Source: Candidatus Neomicrothrix sp. UBA7884
Lineage (GTDB): Bacteria > Actinomycetota > Acidimicrobiia > Acidimicrobiales > MedAcidi-G1
Assembly (NCBI GenBank): GCA_002501135.1
Contig: DLRQ01000038.1
Span: 1-40,781, forward strand
Length of the DNA stretch: 40,781 nt
Reading direction: 5' to 3'
In this document: positions 37,432 to 40,781 of the stretch, piece by piece
How the letters are laid out: every line of letters begins with the position of its first letter
Numbering within the stretch: the first letter of the stretch is position 1
Program-made: the position numbers and the translations under genes
Notes under the pieces: generated by a model
Database searches by the model: none
Told to the model about the DNA's origin: nothing
What the model saw: the letters and a program-made list of their open reading frames with translations, nothing else

Positions 37432-38220
37432 ATGTGCGGCAGGGTCGTGACAGCCTCTACACCGGCTGAGTTGAGCGATTACATGGGCGTCGACGTGATC
37501 GTCGCAACCCTTGAGGGCCCCGACCACAACGTGGCCCCGACCGGCCAGCTGCCGATGGTGTGGTCCGAAGTGACAGGTAGCCCGGTTGATACGGAGCTAA
37601 CTACGGACGGCGTCACCCGTCGGCTGGGTACCGCAAGCTGGGGCCTCGTGCCTTCGTGGGCCAAGGACCCCTCAATCGGCCACAGGCTCTTTAACGCAAG
37701 GTCTGAGACCGTGGCCGACAAGCCGTCGTTCCGCTCGGCTCTGCGGCACCGGAGGTGCGTCATACCGGTGGAAGGCTTCTACGAGTGGGGACCACCGATT
37801 CCAGGTTCCAGAGATCAGGCACGGAAGCAGCCCTGGTACGTCCATCGATCCGATGGAAGTCCCATGGTCCTGGCGGGGCTGCGGGAAGAATGGAGCGGTG
37901 TTGGCGACGGCGCCTCCACACCTATCAGGAGTACCTGCACCGTGATCACCGTGCAGGCAGGCGCTGATCTCGAGAGTGTCCACCACAGGATGCCGGCGCT
38001 TCTCGAACCCGAGGTCTGGGCCGCGTGGTTGGACCCGACAGTCACCGATGCCGGACCCGTCCTGCCGCTCCTCCGGCCTTCGGCAACTGGAGTAGTCCGA
38101 CTCCATCCTGTCGACCGGCGGGTAGGCAACACACGTAACAAGGGACCCGATCTCCTGAACGAGGTCGACGTATCGCCAGGAACGGATGACCCCCCAGGTG
38201 ACCAGGAGGCCCTCTGGTGA
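37432..38220 (+). CDS. SRAP/HMCES-type abasic-site peptidase
   Basis: A 262-residue SOS-response-associated peptidase family protein (YedK/HMCES), which crosslinks to abasic sites in single-stranded DNA through Cys2 and protects them. Key residues are present: MCGR with C2, N33 in HNVAPTG, R90 in FNARSE, E114 in VEGFYEW and H186 in HHRMP. The start at 37432 exposes C2 after methionine removal; an upstream in-frame GTG at 37423 would bury it. No SOS box was recognised. The stop overlaps the next gene (GTGA). Confidence 0.93.
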   Translation: MCGRVVTASTPAELSDYMGVDVIVATLEGPDHNVAPTGQLPMVWSEVTGSPVDTELTTDGVTRRLGTASWGLVPSWAKDPSIGHRLFNARSETVADKPSFRSALRHRRCVIPVEGFYEWGPPIPGSRDQARKQPWYVHRSDGSPMVLAGLREEWSGVGDGASTPIRSTCTVITVQAGADLESVHHRMPALLEPEVWAAWLDPTVTDAGPVLPLLRPSATGVVRLHPVDRRVGNTRNKGPDLLNEVDVSPGTDDPPGDQEALW

Positions 38221-39749
38221 AGGCCGCAAAGGGGCTGGAGCGCACCGGCGAACAGGTCGCTACGACCGTCCACTCGCTACGTCGTCGGGTCGACATAGAA
38301 ATGCTCCGGTGGCAGGCACGCCTCGACGCCCCGGTTGTCGACCGTTACCTGCCGTGGGCTCTGGCGTCCACCTTCTGGCTCCTGCTGGCACTCTTGGCGA
38401 TCGCACGTAGCCGCGACCTGGGCATCGGCCCACAGGTGGGCCACTACCTCCAGGCCGTACACCTCATTGGCGCGGGGGCATCTCCCGTTGTGAGCGAATG
38501 GGGGTTCAACGTCTTCGCCAACCAGGCTGCGTTCCTGTTCTGGCCCATCGCAAAGTTGGCGGAGTCGTTGCCCACTGTCGAAACGCTGCTTGTGCTGCAG
38601 TCGCTCGCACTGGCAGTGACCGTTGTGCCCCTGTGGCGAATCGCCCGTGGCCCGGCCAACCTGCGGGTCAGTGGAGCGGCAACCCTCGTGGTGGCGTTCG
38701 CCCTGCACCCATCAGTTCACAACCTGAACCTGGCTGGTTTCCATCCTGAGGTGTTTGCCCTGCCTGCTCTGATGGCCGCCTATCTGGTAACCACCCGTCA
38801 GAACTGGTGGGCACTCGGGGTTCTCGTGGCGATAGTGGTGACGGCCCGAGCCGATCTGGGCCTGGCGGTATCGGCACTCGGCCTGTTGTTCCTGACCGAG
38901 GATCGCAGGCGGGTTGGATGGGCTCTCACCGGTTTCGGCCTGTTCTGGTTCCTTGTCATGGCGTTTGTGGTCCAGCCCATGTTCGGACACGGTACGTATC
39001 CACATGTGGAGGCATTCTCCCATTACGGAGACAGCGTCCCTGGCGTACTTCTCGGCATGCTGGCTGACCCGATTGGACTGCTCGGAGATCTCTTCCACCG
39101 GTCCAGCTTCGAGAAGATGCTGCTCCTGGTGGCACCCGTGCTCTTCCTACCCCTGGTGAGACCCCGCTACATCATGACCCTGGCGCCCCTGACGGCCCTC
39201 TACCTCGTGGCCGACGTACCCGAGGACATTCTGGGCAACCCCCAACAAGACGTTCCAGCTCTCGTGTTCGTGTTCATTGCCACATCGTTCGCCCTGATGC
39301 GCATTGGTACGAGGGGAATCAGCCGGGTCCTCGTAGACCGCCGGGTCCTGACCGTGATGGTCCTCACAGCGTCGGTTTTCTTTATCCGCGACGCTGCCTC
39401 ATCGCCCTATGAGCAGCCGTGGGACTGGGGCAGCCAGGACCAGATTGACTCGGCCCGTGTTTCGGCGACCACGTGGGTTGGAGACGACGCCAGCGTTATG
39501 GCATCGCCCGTCGTGTTTCCGCTCCTAGCTGAACGCGAGTCCGTTCACGTGCTTGAGATCGAGACGCTTGACCGGTTGGATCCCGGGATCCCGTCCTCAA
39601 TTGACGTTGTCGTCTTCGACAGGGAGACCTCTGGGCTGACCAACTCGGGCAACCGGGGGTTCGAGGGCAAACTCGTTCTCCTGGACTTCAGGAGACGCTT
39701 CGAGGACGAGGGCGTCAGCGTCTGGGTGCGTCGCCCGGGAGCAGGCTGA
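38217..39749 (+). CDS. DUF2079-family polytopic membrane protein
   Basis: A 510-residue protein with roughly ten membrane segments from residue 45 to 400 and a soluble C-terminal domain. It matches the DUF2079 pattern, with an acidic loop after the first span (RDLGIGPQ) and LNLAGFHPEVFALPALM. The family is related in topology to GT-C glycosyltransferases, but no activity is established. It starts with GTG in a GTGA overlap with the SRAP gene, so the two are translated together although no functional tie is known. Confidence 0.82.
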   Translation: MKAAKGLERTGEQVATTVHSLRRRVDIEMLRWQARLDAPVVDRYLPWALASTFWLLLALLAIARSRDLGIGPQVGHYLQAVHLIGAGASPVVSEWGFNVFANQAAFLFWPIAKLAESLPTVETLLVLQSLALAVTVVPLWRIARGPANLRVSGAATLVVAFALHPSVHNLNLAGFHPEVFALPALMAAYLVTTRQNWWALGVLVAIVVTARADLGLAVSALGLLFLTEDRRRVGWALTGFGLFWFLVMAFVVQPMFGHGTYPHVEAFSHYGDSVPGVLLGMLADPIGLLGDLFHRSSFEKMLLLVAPVLFLPLVRPRYIMTLAPLTALYLVADVPEDILGNPQQDVPALVFVFIATSFALMRIGTRGISRVLVDRRVLTVMVLTASVFFIRDAASSPYEQPWDWGSQDQIDSARVSATTWVGDDASVMASPVVFPLLAERESVHVLEIETLDRLDPGIPSSIDVVVFDRETSGLTNSGNRGFEGKLVLLDFRRRFEDEGVSVWVRRPGAG

Positions 39750-39752
39750 CGG

Positions 39753-40172
39753 TCAGGTCACACAGCCGTGTCCGTGAGCGCGGAGGGTGTTGCGTAGTTC
39801 TTCGGCCGCCCGGTCAAGGTCCAGGGAATCGGCATTGGCATCTGCACGGCTGAAGTCAAGGTCGGCCATCTCGTCGATTGGCACCACATGTATGTGGGCA
39901 TGGGGAACCTCGAAACCGGCGATCATCAGGCCGATCCTTGCCGGGTCAAAGGCCTCCTGTTGGGCACGGCCGATCGAATGCGCCACACCGAGACAGTGGA
40001 CAGCTGTCTCTGCGGAAAGGTCGGTCCAGCGGTCCACCTCGGCCACCGGGATCACCAGAACATGACCCCGGTGGAGTGGGCGGATGTCAAGCATCGCCAC
40101 GCATCGGTCGTCCCTCCAGATGATCCTTCCCGGTATCTCACCCTGGATGATCCTCGTGAAAACTGTCGCCAT
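39753..40172 (-). CDS. HIT-family nucleotide hydrolase
   Basis: A 139-residue histidine-triad protein with the motif HAHIHVV at 91-97, hydrolysing or transferring nucleotides from substrates such as AMP derivatives or dinucleoside polyphosphates. The start ATG at 40172 gives the usual ATVFTRIIQGEIPG N-terminus; 23 extra in-frame codons upstream are unlike the family. A weak Shine-Dalgarno (AAAGG) precedes it. In mycobacteria a HIT gene neighbours pgsA1, and the same neighbours occur here, but divergently. Confidence 0.93.
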   Translation of the reverse strand: MATVFTRIIQGEIPGRIIWRDDRCVAMLDIRPLHRGHVLVIPVAEVDRWTDLSAETAVHCLGVAHSIGRAQQEAFDPARIGLMIAGFEVPHAHIHVVPIDEMADLDFSRADANADSLDLDRAAEELRNTLRAHGHGCVT

Positions 40173-40189
40173 GCCTGAACCTTTCGTTG

Positions 40190-40215
40190 ACCCGGAAGCC
40201 GGGTTTGACACCCGG
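40190..40215 (-). promoter_or_regulatory. Two mutually exclusive hairpins in the HIT leader
   Basis: On the plus strand, ACCCGG (40190-40195), CCGGGT (40199-40204) and ACCCGG (40210-40215) follow each other. In the HIT mRNA the middle segment can pair with either flank (5-nt or 3-nt loop) but not both. This is the shape of a small switch or attenuator; chance in GC-rich DNA is possible. Confidence 0.35.
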
Positions 40216-40236
40216 TACCAGTGTCGATCGTAGGCT
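40205..40236 (+). promoter_or_regulatory. Promoter of the pgsA-like gene
   Basis: TAGGCT (40231-40236) ends 7 nt before the ATG at 40244, giving a leaderless mRNA. A perfect TTGACA lies at 40205-40210, but the 20-nt spacer is longer than usual. Confidence 0.6.
40227..40232 (-). promoter_or_regulatory. Possible -10 element of the HIT gene
   Basis: TACGAT on the minus strand, with a start site about 45 nt before the HIT ATG. It shares two base pairs with the pgsA hexamer on the other strand. Confidence 0.4.
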
Positions 40237-40243
40237 GTCACCC

Positions 40244-40781
40244 ATGGATACGAGGACGGGGGAGGACGGCCAGGCTTCGCTGACCGGCTGGCCCGGTGTG
40301 TTTACGCTGCCGAACCTGATCAGCCTCGTGCGGCTGGGCTGCATACCGTGGTTCGTGTGGATTCTCTTCGCCGCCGGAAACCGGACCGATGCAGCGCTCC
40401 TCCTAGGTGCCCTTGGTGCCACCGACTGGGTCGACGGCTGGATTGCACGGCGGTTCGGAATGATCTCGGATGTGGGCAAGGTGCTCGACCCCACCGCTGA
40501 CAGGCTCTTGTTGCTCGTCGCCCTGGTCGCCATGATCATCGATGGATCCGTGCCCACATGGTTCGCGGTGGCGGTACTTGCCAGAGAGTTCCTGGTCGGC
40601 CTGGCGGCAATCGTCCTGGCCCTGTTGGGAGCGGCCCGGATAGAGGTGACCTGGTGGGGCAAGACGGGAACCTTCGCCCTCCTGTTCGCTGTTCCGTTCT
40701 TCCTCGCTGGGGAGTCCACAGCGTTCGCACACGAGTGGTTTGCCGTGGGAGCCTGGATCTTCGGGCTGCCGGGGCTGGTGA
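40244..40781 (+). CDS. pgsA: CDP-alcohol phosphatidyltransferase, PgsA-like, N-terminal part
   Basis: The first 179 codons of a membrane enzyme that moves a phosphatidyl group from CDP-diacylglycerol to an alcohol. The family motif is complete: DG-x2-AR-x8-G-x3-D-x3-D in DGWIARRFGMISDVGKVLDP and the following TAD. It begins with an FTLPNLISLVRL membrane segment, as PgsA (phosphatidylglycerophosphate synthase) does. The HIT neighbour recalls mycobacterial pgsA1, which makes phosphatidylinositol phosphate, so the alcohol acceptor is uncertain. The gene runs off the window. Confidence 0.85.
   Translation, partial: MDTRTGEDGQASLTGWPGVFTLPNLISLVRLGCIPWFVWILFAAGNRTDAALLLGALGATDWVDGWIARRFGMISDVGKVLDPTADRLLLLVALVAMIIDGSVPTWFAVAVLAREFLVGLAAIVLALLGAARIEVTWWGKTGTFALLFAVPFFLAGESTAFAHEWFAVGAWIFGLPGLV

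Noticed and set aside
1..40781. CRISPR arrays, insertion sequences, phage genes, toxin-antitoxin pairs or an attachment site at the tRNA
   Set aside because: No regularly spaced repeats, transposase, integrase or terminal repeats were seen, and genes on both sides of tRNA-Ala belong to the conserved backbone.

Overview
The window is a gene-dense, high-G+C chromosomal segment of ordinary housekeeping content, most likely from an actinobacterium (Actinomycetota; class Acidimicrobiia is a guess, not shown). Evidence for this: a BldD-family regulator with the intact c-di-GMP signature, a FolP2-type dihydropteroate synthase paralogue, a class II DAHP synthase, the secA-prfB-ftsE-ftsX order, and promoters of the TANNNT type placed about 7 nt before start codons. 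No phage, transposon, CRISPR or island-like region is visible, and no gap exceeds 300 bp (the longest is 11531-11802).

Layout. 1-9219: 3' end of rpmA; dGTPase homologue (minus); obg-proB; murJ (minus); proA; a MoxR ATPase with a CoxE-like VWA protein. 9226-11530 (minus): class II DAHP synthase and a short sigma-70 factor. 11803-16769: nadD, a degenerate LCP/LytR_C membrane protein, rsfS, tRNA-Ala(GGC) on the minus strand, leuS. 16779-18693 (minus): APH-fold phosphotransferase and PAC2 protein. 18742-21436: thioredoxin-like protein, FolP2-like protein, holA. 21448-27181: rpsT (minus), lepA, hrcA-dnaJ-rsmE, bldD. 27216-33112: secA-prfB, ftsE-ftsX and a small Rieske protein. 33176-40781: winged-helix methyltransferase, periplasmic-binding lipoprotein (minus), an unrecognised membrane-anchored protein, SRAP peptidase with a DUF2079 membrane protein, HIT hydrolase (minus) and the 5' part of a pgsA-like gene.

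The backbone (rpmA-obg-proB-proA-nadD-rsfS-leuS-holA-rpsT-lepA-hrcA-dnaJ-rsmE) is the widely conserved bacterial order. It is broken by extra genes, four of these insertions on the opposite strand. comEA/comEC, hemW and smpB, which often sit in these neighbourhoods, are absent here.

The most informative non-gene signal is a promoter grammar. About twenty units have a TANNNT hexamer ending 6-10 nt (usually 7) before an ATG or GTG, which predicts leaderless mRNAs and fixes many starts. In four units (murJ, bldD, ftsE and the unknown gene at 36082) the correctly spaced start codon belongs to a 7-28 codon micro-ORF that ends at the start codon or Shine-Dalgarno of the real gene. This suggests leaderless leader peptides that hand ribosomes on to the main gene. 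Inside operons, 4-base stop/start overlaps (GTGA, ATGA, TTGA) are the rule.
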